Shown in pieces: positions 32,347-41,268 of a stretch of DNA of 42,029 bases (the first letter of the stretch is position 1; each line of letters begins with the position of its first letter). The stretch comes from Nitrososphaerota archaeon (GTDB lineage Archaea > Thermoproteota > Nitrososphaeria > Nitrososphaerales > Nitrosopumilaceae): positions 1-42,029 of the forward strand of contig JACZTB010000011.1 in the NCBI GenBank assembly GCA_022573895.1, in the 5' to 3' direction. The notes under the pieces are model-generated. The model had not been told where the DNA came from. It worked only from the letters and a program-made list of their open reading frames with translations, and did not search any database. Both the position numbers and the translations under genes were made by a program.

Positions 32347-33050
32347 TAAAACGAAAAGAACTCGGGCAGCACTTTCTTAACTCAAATACAATAGCCAAAT
32401 TAATTGTTTCAGAGGCTAAAATTACAAAAGAAGATATTGTATTTGAGTTAGGAACTGGTTTAGGAATCTTAACTCCATTACTCTGCGAGAAAGCAAACAA
32501 AGTAATCTCAGTTGATGTCGATGAAAAACTTGTCAGAGATACAAAATCTACATTATCTGCTATTGACAATCTTATATTAAAATCAGGTGACGGCTTTAAG
32601 ACAAAAGATTCCTTTTCTATTTTTGTATCAAATCTACCATACTCTAAAAGTAAAGATGCAATAGAATGGCTTGCACAAATTTCTTTTTCTCATGGTATAA
32701 TTATGGTTCAAAAAGAATTTGCTGATAAACTGCTTACCAATTCATCAAAGAAGAGAAAAGCAGTAAGCATTATTGCTAACTATGCCTTTGAAATTATGAG
32801 CATCTCTAAGGTAGGGAAAAATAATTTTTCTCCTCCTCCAAAAGTTGATTCTGTAATTCTAAAAATAATCCAAAAAAACACTATGAAAAAAGATCTAATT
32901 CAAACAATCAACAAAATTTTCTCATATAGACGAAAAACTGTCAAAAATATTCTAAAACAATTCAACAAGGAAACTGTAATAGATAAACGATTAGACGATC
33001 TTTCAGGAGACGAAATAATTCACCTTGCAAATCAAATCCTTGAAAAATGA
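32343..33050 (+). CDS. ksgA: rRNA adenine N6,N6-dimethyltransferase KsgA/Dim1
   Basis: A 235-residue SAM enzyme that dimethylates two adjacent adenosines near the 3' end of 16S rRNA. Visible: GQHFLNSNTIAKLIV, SAM motif FELGTGLGILTPLL, ISVDVDEKLV and catalytic FVSNLPYSKSKDA (NLPY). The C-terminus has the small helical domain (KIFSYRRKTVKNIL). It is somewhat short for the family, with a trimmed C-terminal domain. Overlaps both neighbours in the operon. Confidence 0.94.
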   Translation: MIKRKELGQHFLNSNTIAKLIVSEAKITKEDIVFELGTGLGILTPLLCEKANKVISVDVDEKLVRDTKSTLSAIDNLILKSGDGFKTKDSFSIFVSNLPYSKSKDAIEWLAQISFSHGIIMVQKEFADKLLTNSSKKRKAVSIIANYAFEIMSISKVGKNNFSPPPKVDSVILKIIQKNTMKKDLIQTINKIFSYRRKTVKNILKQFNKETVIDKRLDDLSGDEIIHLANQILEK

Positions 33051-33558
33051 CGAGTATCCTCCTTCTGAGGATACTTTTTTTCTAGCAGATAATATTGAAA
33101 ATGAAAAAGGAAATTTTGCATTGGACATTGGAAGTGGTTCTGGATATCTGACAAAATTACTCTCTGAGAACTTTTCTTTTGTCGTTGGAACTGACATTAA
33201 CTATAATGCATTAGAACATCAAACCTACAAAACAAAAAATCTCATTTGCTGTAATGGTTCAGATGCATTAAAAATAAAATTTGACTTGATTATTTGTAAT
33301 CTACCTTATCTTGCAACTAATGAAATCTTGGATATTGCAACAGACGGTGGCTCAGAAGGGCTTGAAATACCTCTGAAGATAATAAAATCAGCTATCCCAT
33401 GCCTAAATGCATCAGGAAAATTTCTTTTTGTTACATCATCACTTTCAAATTATCAGGCATTGATTGATGCAACAAAAAAAGAAGGATTAACAGCAAAAGT
33501 TATTGCAAAAAAGAAATTATTTTTTGAAGAATTAATAATCATTGAAGCAAAAAAGTAA
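33025..33558 (+). CDS. HemK/Mtq2-type protein glutamine methyltransferase
   Basis: A 177-residue Rossmann-fold methyltransferase. EYPPSEDTFFLAD near the start, SAM loop ALDIGSGSGYLTKLL, VGTDINYNAL and the substrate motif ICNLPYLAT (NPPY type) identify the small archaeal/eukaryotic Mtq2 branch, which with a Trm112 partner methylates the GGQ glutamine of release factor aRF1. The TTG start lies 26 bases inside ksgA. Last gene of the operon. Confidence 0.88.
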   Translation: MQIKSLKNDEYPPSEDTFFLADNIENEKGNFALDIGSGSGYLTKLLSENFSFVVGTDINYNALEHQTYKTKNLICCNGSDALKIKFDLIICNLPYLATNEILDIATDGGSEGLEIPLKIIKSAIPCLNASGKFLFVTSSLSNYQALIDATKKEGLTAKVIAKKKLFFEELIIIEAKK

Positions 33559-34587
33559 TTATTTTTTTAATAGTTCTGCAGAACGTTTTGCAATCGCATC
33601 TGTCATTTCACTTGTTTTAGCATTACCACCAATATCATACGTCACAAATTTTCCTTCATTAATTATCTCAGCTGTAGCTTTGAAAATTACATCTCTAATT
33701 TCAGGCTCACCAAGATATTCTACCATCCATGCTGCAGATAAAATTGAAGCAGTAGGATTTACTTTATCCATTCCTTTGTATTTTGGTGCACTTCCATGTG
33801 CTGGCTCAAACATAGCATAATTATCACCGATGTTTGCAGAGTAAACATTTCCAATTGAACCGATATTACCTGAAGCACATTCTGATATAATATCCATAAA
33901 TAAATTTGTACTTAATAAAACAGAATTATTGAATCTTTCAGGATTTTTTACTAATTGTTGAGTCATATTATCAATATAGTATTCTTCAATCTCAATTCCT
34001 GGATTTTCTTGTGCAGCTCTTTCTACTTCACTCCAAAAAATTCCATCAGTTCTTTTTAGAATATTTCTTTTGGTAATTGCTATTACTTTTTTTAATCCAT
34101 ATTTTTTTGCCCATTCAAATGCCGAATTAACTATTCTTTTACAACCTTTTCTTGTTATTTTTCTAATTGCTATAGCAGAATCTTCAGATATATCAAACTC
34201 AATTCCTGCATACAATCCTTCTGTTGCTTCCCTAAAACATACAAAATCAAGCTTTGTATTTGGTGATAGTCTGTCGTATGTTTTAATGGGTCTAACATTT
34301 GCGTATAGCTCAAATTTTTGTCGTGTAGAAACAGCTACACTTCTTGGAGCATCAGGTGATGGTATTGTTGTAGTAGGACCTTTGTAGCAGGCATCGCTCT
34401 CTTCCATGATTTTTGATGTAGCATCAGGAATGTATGTGGCCCCACCATTTTTTTTCCATTGTTCTGAGCCTGCTTCACAGCGAATAAGCTCAATTTGGGT
34501 ATTACAAGCTTCTAAGACATGAATCATAGCATCAACTAATTCAGGACCAGTTCCGTCACCATTAATCACGGCTACTTTTTTACCCAT
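33559..34587 (-). CDS. Isocitrate/isopropylmalate-type dehydrogenase
   Basis: A 342-residue metal-dependent beta-decarboxylating dehydrogenase. Seen: VAVINGDGTGPELV, the substrate loop RQKFELYANVRP, FREATEGLYAGIE, ITKRNILKRTDG, and the NAD site FEPAHGSAPKYKGMDKVNP. The motif GSAPKYKG with no bulky NADP-type replacements suggests NAD use; isocitrate is the most likely substrate but isopropylmalate or homoisocitrate cannot be excluded by eye. The ATG at 34587 is chosen because a TTTAA/TTAAATA box (34613-34619) lies 29 bases upstream; a TTG at 34635 would add 16 residues. Convergent with the HemK-like gene. Confidence 0.88.
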   Translation of the reverse strand: MGKKVAVINGDGTGPELVDAMIHVLEACNTQIELIRCEAGSEQWKKNGGATYIPDATSKIMEESDACYKGPTTTIPSPDAPRSVAVSTRQKFELYANVRPIKTYDRLSPNTKLDFVCFREATEGLYAGIEFDISEDSAIAIRKITRKGCKRIVNSAFEWAKKYGLKKVIAITKRNILKRTDGIFWSEVERAAQENPGIEIEEYYIDNMTQQLVKNPERFNNSVLLSTNLFMDIISECASGNIGSIGNVYSANIGDNYAMFEPAHGSAPKYKGMDKVNPTASILSAAWMVEYLGEPEIRDVIFKATAEIINEGKFVTYDIGGNAKTSEMTDAIAKRSAELLKK

Positions 34588-34612
34588 TTCAGCGAGATTT
34601 GCCGATTGAGCG

Positions 34613-34619
34613 TATTTAA
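34613..34619 (-). promoter_or_regulatory. TATA box of the dehydrogenase gene
   Basis: TTAAATA on the minus strand, centred 29 bases before the ATG at 34587, supports a leaderless start there. Confidence 0.4.
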
Positions 34620-34710
34620 TTCTACTCTTGTCCAATAATTTGAATTTTTTTCCTGGCTATTTCCTATAGATGTAATTTATTAACATAATTTGATTTTATT
34701 TTGATAGAAG

Positions 34711-35457
34711 ATGATCATTGTACAGCTCTCAGATCTTCATGTAGGCTCTCAGTTTCTACCAGAAGTATTTGAAACAGTAGTCAAAGAGGTTAACGAGCTA
34801 AATCCTGATGTGATTGTGATTACAGGTGATCTAGCAAATGAAGGATTGATGAAAGAATATAAAAAATGTAAATCACTGTTGACAAAATTTAACACAAAAA
34901 AAATTATTTCAATTAGTGGAAATCATGATTATAGAAACACTGGTTATTTATTGTTCAAAAAATTTTTTCCATTTCAAACAGTCAACGAGTTAGACGATGA
35001 TATTGTTTTAGTAACAGTTGGAACTGCTAGACCTGACAGAAATGAAGGTGAAGTTGGATATCGTCAAAATCTCTGGTTAGAGAGAACTATGAAAAAATAC
35101 AAAGACAAGGTAAAGATTGTAGCAATGCATCATCACTTAATTCCAATTCCTGATACTGGTTCTGATCAGCTTACTGTTGTTGATGCTGGTGATGTTCTAA
35201 GAACAGTTTTGGATACTCAAGTTGATCTAGTTTTATGTGGACACAAACACAGACCTTGGGCTTGGAATTTTGGAAAACTAACAGTTGTTAACGCTGGAGC
35301 TGCCACATCTGAACGGGTTCGTGGATTATTTGAAAACACCTACAACATTCTTACTATTTCTAACAAAAAGGTACAAGTAGATCTCAAAATTGTAGATGGA
35401 AAAAGACTTCATATTGATGAAATTGTAAATAATTATAGCCAATTTGGCGAAGAGTGA
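34711..35457 (+). CDS. Calcineurin-like metallophosphoesterase
   Basis: A 248-residue phosphoesterase. The two-metal site is complete: LSDLHVG (D-x-H), ITGDLANEG, SGNHDYR, MHHHLIP and LCGHKHRPW. This order is that of class III cyclic nucleotide phosphodiesterase/CpdA-like enzymes, but the substrate cannot be read from sequence. ATG start, cytoplasmic. It ends 33 bases before the tRNA-Ser gene. Confidence 0.92.
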   Translation: MIIVQLSDLHVGSQFLPEVFETVVKEVNELNPDVIVITGDLANEGLMKEYKKCKSLLTKFNTKKIISISGNHDYRNTGYLLFKKFFPFQTVNELDDDIVLVTVGTARPDRNEGEVGYRQNLWLERTMKKYKDKVKIVAMHHHLIPIPDTGSDQLTVVDAGDVLRTVLDTQVDLVLCGHKHRPWAWNFGKLTVVNAGAATSERVRGLFENTYNILTISNKKVQVDLKIVDGKRLHIDEIVNNYSQFGEE

Positions 35458-35490
35458 ATTTATTTACAGATTAATTCTAGGCATCTTTAT

Positions 35491-35577
35491 GCGGGGGTCG
35501 CCTAGCCTGGTAGGGCGTGGGATTGCTAATTCCATGTTCGCAAGGACACGGGGGTTCGAATCCCCCTCCCCGCGCCA
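35491..35577 (+). tRNA. tRNA-Ser(GCT) with encoded CCA
   Basis: Acceptor stem GCGGGGG pairs with TCCCCGC (35567-35573), discriminator G, encoded CCA at 35575-35577. The anticodon arm is TGGGA-TTGCTAA-TTCCA, giving anticodon GCT for AGC/AGU serine. A long variable arm (type II) follows and the T arm is GGGGG-TTCGAAT-CCCCC. The gene is intact and has no intron; no integrated element is attached to it in the window. Confidence 0.97.
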
Positions 35578-35619
35578 TTAAAAATTAAATTTAATAGACC
35601 GGTTAAAGGAGTTTTTTTA

Positions 35620-35781
35620 ATGGGACGAAGAAAAACACAAAAAATTATTCGGACTGGTCCGAAAAATGCAACAACTGGAATGTGTCCTATGTGTAGAACA
35701 ATTGGTAAAATATTTCTTCTTGGTTCACCTGGAAAAGAGAGAGCAAAATGTGAAAAATGTCGCCAAGAGTTTGAATTATAG
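35620..35781 (+). CDS. 53-residue zinc-ribbon protein, Elf1-like
   Basis: A complete ATG-TAG frame preceded by a strong AAAGGAG eight bases upstream. The basic start MGRRKTQK, then CPMC (22-25) and CEKC (44-47), match the layout of Elf1-like transcription elongation proteins of archaea and eukaryotes (MGRRK start plus four-Cys zinc ribbon). It is shorter than eukaryotic Elf1 and the assignment is by layout only; a ribosome-associated zinc ribbon is the alternative. It lies 42 bases after tRNA-Ser. Confidence 0.75.
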   Translation: MGRRKTQKIIRTGPKNATTGMCPMCRTIGKIFLLGSPGKERAKCEKCRQEFEL

Positions 35782-35856
35782 TTAAAAAAGTCCCAGCCTA
35801 CATATCAAAATATCTACCCATAGCTTTTTAAGACAATTTTTTCCTGATAGATAATT

Positions 35857-36027
35857 ATGAGTTCAGAAGCTGAAACCATCTATGAGCGAGTTGCAAAACT
35901 TGAAGATGAAATTGCATTACTTAGAAGTGAAGTCGATATTCTCAAAGGAGCATTTAGAAATAAAATTGCTCGCCATGAAATATCATTGATCAAAAAAGGT
36001 CAGGACATTACTTCTATCATTGATTAA
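35857..36027 (+). CDS. 56-residue coiled-coil protein
   Basis: A complete ATG-TAA frame. Residues 5-32 show a heptad pattern (IYERVAKLEDEIALLRSEVD), a short coiled coil, followed by a basic helix. Its stop overlaps that of the convergent SirB1-like gene by 11 bases. No SD is obvious; AT-rich sequence about 26 bases upstream could be its TATA box. Probably a small dimerising adaptor; function unknown. Confidence 0.65.
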   Translation: MSSEAETIYERVAKLEDEIALLRSEVDILKGAFRNKIARHEISLIKKGQDITSIID

Positions 36028-36841
36028 TTTTTTGTTTTATACTTCTTATCATTTCTAAAATAAAATCTATATCTTCTGCATTTGGATTAATTTCTAAATA
36101 TTTGTTCAAATATTTTAATGCAGTTTCAGAATTTTGTAATCTTTCTTCTAAAATTCCCTTATCTCTGATATCTTCAGAAGAGTCAGGCTCAATAGCCAAA
36201 ACCATGTTAGTGCATCGCAGTGCTTTGTCATAAACAAAAGATTGTACATAGGAATTTTTCAAGTTACGAGTAATTCTTAAAAGAATTTGTTCTGACTCTA
36301 TCTCGTCCAGAAACTCTGGTTGAAACTTTAATTGTTCATTAAAATTAGTATCTAGAATTACCTGTAAGTCATCTCTATCTAATAGATTCCCGTCATGAAA
36401 TGGATCTAAAATAATCTCTTCGTTATATTTAACCAGAATGTGACTTGGAAATCCAACAATTTTAAGATCTAATCCAATAAACTTTGCAACTTCAACATAA
36501 AGAATTGAAATGGTAATAGGAAGACCTAATTTTTTATCAATAACTTCATTTAGAAAATTATGCTTTGGATTATAGTAATCATTGTCATCTCCACTAAAGC
36601 CTAAATTTTCAAAGAGATGTTCATTTAGCATTGAAATAAGATATGTTGGATTTTTAACATCATTGATTGACTCTTTTAGGGATATTCCTATTCGATTTAT
36701 CTTTTGAATATACTCTTCCACATCTAGATCAGGATATTCTAAAATCTGAGCAAATTTTAGACATTTTTCAACTAGGTTGAAGTTTAGATTTTTAACAAAT
36801 GAAAACCATTCTGCAGCAAATGGATCAAATTTTTCTTCCAA
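36017..36841 (-). CDS. SirB1-like transglutaminase-fold protein with TPR
   Basis: A 274-residue protein. Residues about 85-150 contain FLNEVIDKKLGLPITISILY and GFPSHILVKYNEEIILDPFHDG, the SirB1 family version of the transglutaminase-like fold, which keeps His and Asp but has no clear catalytic Cys here. A C-terminal TPR-like part (ALKYLNKYLEINPNAEDI) follows. TTG start, three bases after the stop of the upstream 409-residue gene, so they form an operon. A non-catalytic protein-binding role is likely. Confidence 0.82.
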   Translation of the reverse strand: MEEKFDPFAAEWFSFVKNLNFNLVEKCLKFAQILEYPDLDVEEYIQKINRIGISLKESINDVKNPTYLISMLNEHLFENLGFSGDDNDYYNPKHNFLNEVIDKKLGLPITISILYVEVAKFIGLDLKIVGFPSHILVKYNEEIILDPFHDGNLLDRDDLQVILDTNFNEQLKFQPEFLDEIESEQILLRITRNLKNSYVQSFVYDKALRCTNMVLAIEPDSSEDIRDKGILEERLQNSETALKYLNKYLEINPNAEDIDFILEMIRSIKQKINQ

Positions 36842-36844
36842 TTA

Positions 36845-38074
36845 TTACAAACTCATCTTTTTGAGATATAATTGAGGATCCTTGAGCTCTCTTGTGTTTG
36901 GAGGAATTTCAATCATTTTTTTGAAGGTGTCTTTACCTAGTTTTTCATATACTGCTCTGGTAAAGTCTTTCCCCATACTCTTTCTAATCTGATATGATGA
37001 GAAGTCTGTTTCCATAAATGTGGTAAGATAATTTTGAAAATCTTTATCATCTTTTAAGATATTTTCAATTGCAAAACTAGCCATTCCTTCCATTGCTGTA
37101 AATGCTGCATGGTGTTGTTGAATTGGAACTAGCCATCTCTTGTAAATATCTAAAAGTTGTGGAATAGATTCTTTTATCTTTGGATCTATTTCTACATGTG
37201 TAAATGTCATAACATCTGGTCCAATCTGTTCAATTAAGAAATGATCTGGATTCAAAAAGAAAAACAGATTTGCTTTTTTTGCAAATGGAAAATTATTTGG
37301 CACTGTCTGTAACTTGCAATACTCCGAAAGATTGTTGATGATTTCACTATCAAGTGATAAAATTATATTTGCTAATTCTTCATTAATTTTATTTACTACC
37401 ATTGCAGCATTTTTGTTTACTTGTTGTAGATTTCCTTGTGCAGAATGAATTAATTCTTCTAGTATTGTCATCTTCACTGCACCTATATATCCAGAATTTA
37501 CATTTTCAAATCTTGATTCATATGGCTCTTCTTGTTTGTGAAGAATTATCTGTGGATATTTTGATAAAATGAATTTGTTTAGATAAATTACAGAATCAAG
37601 ATAATCTCCATATGTTGTTGTAATTTTAGATATGTACTGAATTGCATATGTTGAGTATACTAAATACTTAGCAGTATCTTGTTGCATTAATTCTGCAATC
37701 TTTTTTAGATCTTCTTTTGCAACTGAGTGAAATAATTCTGTAACAAACACCTTTGCTTCTTTATCTGCAAATACTTTGTCACCCTTCATTTTTTTTAAAT
37801 CTACTAATTCTAGAAATTTTAGTTGTAAATTGTCAGGAACTTTAACACCTAGAAAATCTTCTACCTTATTTTTAAAAATTGGAAAAATTTCTTTGGCAAT
37901 ATCTTCTAATTCTTTGAATTGTATTTTATCTCCAAGACCTTCTTTGGCCTTTATTGCTAATTCTGTGATCTCTTTCTCTTCATCCATTTCAACTGATAAT
38001 TGACCAAATAGGGCTTCGGCAAACTCTTCATATTCTCCCAATTTGTATAAATCAAAAAATACCACATTTAACAT
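36845..38074 (-). CDS. Unknown protein with EExxH motif
   Basis: A 409-residue, largely helical cytoplasmic protein. The only suggestive motif is TILEELIHSAQ (about 205-215), where EELIH resembles a zinc metallopeptidase HExxH with Glu in the first position; a third ligand is not obvious, so activity is uncertain. ATG start. It is tightly coupled to the SirB1-like gene. I recognise no named family; probably a lineage-specific conserved protein. Confidence 0.7.
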   Translation of the reverse strand: MLNVVFFDLYKLGEYEEFAEALFGQLSVEMDEEKEITELAIKAKEGLGDKIQFKELEDIAKEIFPIFKNKVEDFLGVKVPDNLQLKFLELVDLKKMKGDKVFADKEAKVFVTELFHSVAKEDLKKIAELMQQDTAKYLVYSTYAIQYISKITTTYGDYLDSVIYLNKFILSKYPQIILHKQEEPYESRFENVNSGYIGAVKMTILEELIHSAQGNLQQVNKNAAMVVNKINEELANIILSLDSEIINNLSEYCKLQTVPNNFPFAKKANLFFFLNPDHFLIEQIGPDVMTFTHVEIDPKIKESIPQLLDIYKRWLVPIQQHHAAFTAMEGMASFAIENILKDDKDFQNYLTTFMETDFSSYQIRKSMGKDFTRAVYEKLGKDTFKKMIEIPPNTRELKDPQLYLKKMSL

Positions 38075-38169
38075 TATCTTGATTTTTTATATCAAAGAAA
38101 TTATGTTCATTAATTACTAATTTGTTGTTAGAAAATGCTAAGAATCTAGTCTTGAATTCTAAAGATGTG

Positions 38170-38433
38170 TTATGTGTTACTTTTGATGTCTTTATCTAGT
38201 TTTGATTCTGAAACTGAACATGTTTGATTATAACTGCCGCAACCATTCTTTCTTGTACCAAACCAAATCAATACTGATGGCATTAGTGCATAAAGTACCA
38301 TAGCGTTTGGAAATCCAAACAACGAATCGATTCCAGTAATATATCCTGATAATATTATTACTAGCATGCTAAGAGATGTAATTCCTGAAATTTTGTTAAT
38401 TCTATCTTTATTACCCATCTGTAAATCTATCAT
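38170..38433 (-). CDS. Small membrane protein with two spans
   Basis: An 87-residue protein with two hydrophobic segments (ITSLSMLVIILSGYI and AMVLYALMPSVLIWFG) joined by a short loop. Two Cys follow the second span (NGCGSYNQTC). ATG at 38433; a second ATG five codons later is an alternative start. Function unknown. Confidence 0.65.
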   Translation of the reverse strand: MIDLQMGNKDRINKISGITSLSMLVIILSGYITGIDSLFGFPNAMVLYALMPSVLIWFGTRKNGCGSYNQTCSVSESKLDKDIKSNT

Positions 38434-38491
38434 TTCTTAGTATTTAATAAAATTTCCAAATGATTTTAAAACAAACCAAATAGTTTTAGAG

Positions 38492-39241
38492 TCATACATT
38501 GAATTCATTTCCAGAATATTGTGGAGTTTTTTTTGGAATGTCCAAAATTTTCAAAGATTCCAAATATGTAAGATGCTTTGGGATTGATTCAGCATCACCA
38601 AAGGATACCAGTATTCTGTCATTGTGCTTAAGCACATACTGAGATATGTCCGAGTGGTATTCTTCTCCATTAATATAAAACACCAAGGATTGATCTTGTC
38701 CATTACAGAATCTGCCAGTTTTGATGTCAACAGATTCATCATAATTCAATATTATGCAATCTTGTGTTATCTTCATTCCAAATGATGCAAACAACATCTC
38801 CAATGGAACACTAGTTGCATGCTTGTGAATGAGATACGGGTTATGATTCTCAAAGTGGATGTATCTACTTGAAATCTGAAACTGTGGCAAGCCAAAGTTT
38901 AGCTGTTCACCATCCACAAAAACTGCAATTGCAGCATGTGCATGATCACTTCCATATTCACCTACCCCGTACTGATTTACCAGTTTTTTTTCAGGATCCA
39001 CATTGGTAATATTTTGAATAATATGTGAATCAATCTCGTTTTGGTTCATAAAATAGTATAAAAAGAATCCAGATGATACAATCAAAAAAGATACCGCAAT
39101 CACCAAAATTACCCTATTTTTTGGTTTAGACTTGCCGGTTCCTACATCAAAATACTCTGAATTACTCTCCTCAAAGCGACCAGGTAAGCTATAATCTGAA
39201 TCAAAGTCTTTAGGAAGAGTCTTTTCGTTGTCTTCTGGCAA
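38492..39241 (-). CDS. Membrane-anchored His-rich protein
   Basis: A 249-residue protein. A cytoplasmic polar N-terminus of about 42 residues is followed by one membrane span (VILVIAVSFLIVSSGFFLYY); the rest should be outside. The outer domain has many His residues: GSDHAHAAIAVFVDG, IHFENHNPYLIHKHATS, and a Cys pair (QDCIILNYD and RFCNGQD). Metal binding is possible, as in other His-rich exported proteins, but not shown. TTG start. No partner gene is evident. Confidence 0.7.
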   Translation of the reverse strand: MPEDNEKTLPKDFDSDYSLPGRFEESNSEYFDVGTGKSKPKNRVILVIAVSFLIVSSGFFLYYFMNQNEIDSHIIQNITNVDPEKKLVNQYGVGEYGSDHAHAAIAVFVDGEQLNFGLPQFQISSRYIHFENHNPYLIHKHATSVPLEMLFASFGMKITQDCIILNYDESVDIKTGRFCNGQDQSLVFYINGEEYHSDISQYVLKHNDRILVSFGDAESIPKHLTYLESLKILDIPKKTPQYSGNEFNV

Positions 39242-39342
39242 TTATCAATTCAAAAGCTTTGATTCTATAAATTTCATAGAGTTAAACTAGTTTTAGTTCA
39301 ATGTACTTTTCATCCAGATGAGGCAGAAAAATGAGTGCACTA

Positions 39343-40893
39343 TTATTCGGTAGCTACTTTGATAAATTTAGAAGGATCTCTGCCTTTTCCTTCAGGCAGT
39401 TCTGTAATTCCACCAGTCAAACTTTCAGTTACAATTCCTTTGGTTGCAAGTACTTTACTAGCCATTAGTGAAGTATTTCCAGCCATGCAAATCAGCAATG
39501 ATTTGCCTTTAGATCCTTGCAAATCTTTGCTTAGCTCTTCTGGAATTTGCTGTGTTGATAATAATTGTTCTATTGTACTTGCCTTTGGAACAGAGATTTT
39601 ACTTTTATCAACACCAAGAGATTTTGCAATTAACTCTATTCCTTCTTCGCGTGGAGTATACTGAGTATGAACCCAAATTATTCTATCATAGTCATTTACA
39701 CTTGCTACAGCCTCATCTAATGAAACTTGAACACGTTGATTCTTTGACATTGCTTCTAGAGTCTTTCTGTATTTTTCTATCCCATCAGCAACAATAACGA
39801 CAAACTTTCCACCACCACTAGAATTTGCCATAACTAGCACTTGATAAAGCTCAAGAGCAGTACTTTCACCTATATCATGACCTTTGTCTACAAAAAACTT
39901 TAGAAGATATTTTGCCTGCTCAAAATCTACTTCATGTTCTCCAGCATATTTCTCAGGTTCGTATAATTTCAAGCCTGATGCCTTGTCTTTTGTCCTAATT
40001 CCTGCAACATCTTGACCTGCAGGTGGAAACACTACATGCACTGATTTTTTCCCATATTTTTCAGATACGTATCTACTCAGACCACCAGAAGTACCACCTG
40101 TACCAAAAGTACAAACAATTTCAAAATTTTCTAGCGAATTACCATTTTCATGTAATTGTTGGTCAATCTCAACTGCTGTGACAGTTCTATGAACATCAAT
40201 ATTCAATTCATTGTCATATTGTTCTGGGCAGAATAATCCGTATATCTTAGCCAGAAATTTTGCCAAATTTATGATATCTTGTTTAACTAAAAGTGATTCA
40301 ATTTTAGAATTTTCTTTATCAAAAATAGTAGGATCAAAACCAAGTTCCAATAATTGTGAGCGAATATTAGCGGCAGTTGCTTTTGCAGTCAAAAGATCTG
40401 CTGCACCGTCTTTCATTCCTGGAGCGGGACAGATATCCATATCAAGATCTATAATTCGTATATTCTCATTTCTTAATTCCTTGAAGACTCCTTCTTGCAA
40501 CTTTCTTGATACAAGTGAAACCACAACTAATCCAAGTTTTGATAATAGCCCAAGAGCTATTCCGAAGTTTCCTGAGGTTGCTTCGATTATTGTTTGTCCA
40601 TTCTTTAGATTACCTGTAACAATAGCGTTGTGGATAATGTGAACTGCAGCTCTGACTTTGATCGAACCAGTTAGTAAGTTGGAATCAAATTTACCAAAAA
40701 CTTTTAGATCCGTATTTGTAAAATCTATTTTGTACACACTTTTAGCACATTCTTTCAAATCTTCAGTAAGATCAGTAAGTGGTGTTGCATTAACAATCTT
40801 CGTTTCTTCTAGATGAGGAACTTTACTCAATATCTCTTGTTCAAAGTTCTTTAGCAGAATGTTGTCAATATTATTTCCTTTAGATACTTCCAA
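39343..40893 (-). CDS. Cysteine synthase-like PLP enzyme fused to rhodanese domain
   Basis: A 516-residue two-domain protein. Residues about 40-350 are a fold-type II PLP enzyme: TGSIKVRAA with the Schiff-base Lys near residue 79, EATSGNFGIALG, and the phosphate loop TFGTGGTSGG. This is the cysteine synthase/cystathionine beta-synthase group. Residues about 390-510 look like a rhodanese domain with active loop ICMAGNTSLMAS (C469) and closing ESLTGGITELP. A sulfur-transferase partner fused to a cysteine-making or cysteine-using enzyme suggests sulfur relay. TTG start with GGAGAAG about six bases upstream. Confidence 0.85.
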   Translation of the reverse strand: MEVSKGNNIDNILLKNFEQEILSKVPHLEETKIVNATPLTDLTEDLKECAKSVYKIDFTNTDLKVFGKFDSNLLTGSIKVRAAVHIIHNAIVTGNLKNGQTIIEATSGNFGIALGLLSKLGLVVVSLVSRKLQEGVFKELRNENIRIIDLDMDICPAPGMKDGAADLLTAKATAANIRSQLLELGFDPTIFDKENSKIESLLVKQDIINLAKFLAKIYGLFCPEQYDNELNIDVHRTVTAVEIDQQLHENGNSLENFEIVCTFGTGGTSGGLSRYVSEKYGKKSVHVVFPPAGQDVAGIRTKDKASGLKLYEPEKYAGEHEVDFEQAKYLLKFFVDKGHDIGESTALELYQVLVMANSSGGGKFVVIVADGIEKYRKTLEAMSKNQRVQVSLDEAVASVNDYDRIIWVHTQYTPREEGIELIAKSLGVDKSKISVPKASTIEQLLSTQQIPEELSKDLQGSKGKSLLICMAGNTSLMASKVLATKGIVTESLTGGITELPEGKGRDPSKFIKVATE

Positions 40894-41135
40894 TAATCTT
40901 CTCCTTTGTATTATTATCTGGTATAATCATAATAAGATTACGAACTTTGAGCAGGACTTGCAAAATCAGTTTGACACTCTAAACTGTATTGCGGTGTTGA
41001 ACTTTTAGTTTGATATATGATGTGTGCCGGGGGTGGGTTTTGTGAAATTAGTTTGATACCAACATCTTTTGTTTATAAAGAAAATCTAAATTTTCAAAAA
41101 ATACTTTAATTCAAAATTATCAAAATAATATTTTC
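40894..41135. other. Intergenic stretch with short repeats
   Basis: No intact gene is visible here. It contains three direct copies of AGTTTGAYAY (40968, 41006, 41050), a hairpin CAGTTT/AAACTG (40967-40972 and 40981-40986) and a short G-rich patch near 41028-41036 that stands out from the AT-rich background. The promoter of the leftward cysteine synthase-like gene must lie at its left end. Confidence 0.4.
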
Positions 41136-41268
41136 ATGAGTAGCCAACTTTCACTAAACGATACTTGGTCTATTATACAAGAATCCTGAACTAAAACAGT
41201 TCCTTGATGAGAATCTAAAACCAATCTCTAAATCAGGACATTTAGTTAAAGAAGATGCAGTTTATTGA
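41136..41268 (+). pseudogene. Probable frameshifted small gene remnant
   Basis: An ATG at 41136 opens a frame of 17 codons (MSSQLSLNDTWSIIQES) that stops at 41189. A one-base shift continues as YKNPELKQFLDENLKPIS and on to a TGA at 41268, with a protein-like, non-random composition. Together they read as one small protein of about 44 residues with a single frameshift. The ancestral family is unknown. The remnant runs into the end of the convergent zinc-ribbon membrane gene. Confidence 0.4.

Noticed and set aside
35491-35577. tRNA-Ser as attachment site of the island integrase
   Set aside because: The tRNA is intact but lies 22 kb from the integrase among housekeeping genes, and no partial tRNA copy was seen near 12-13.4 kb.
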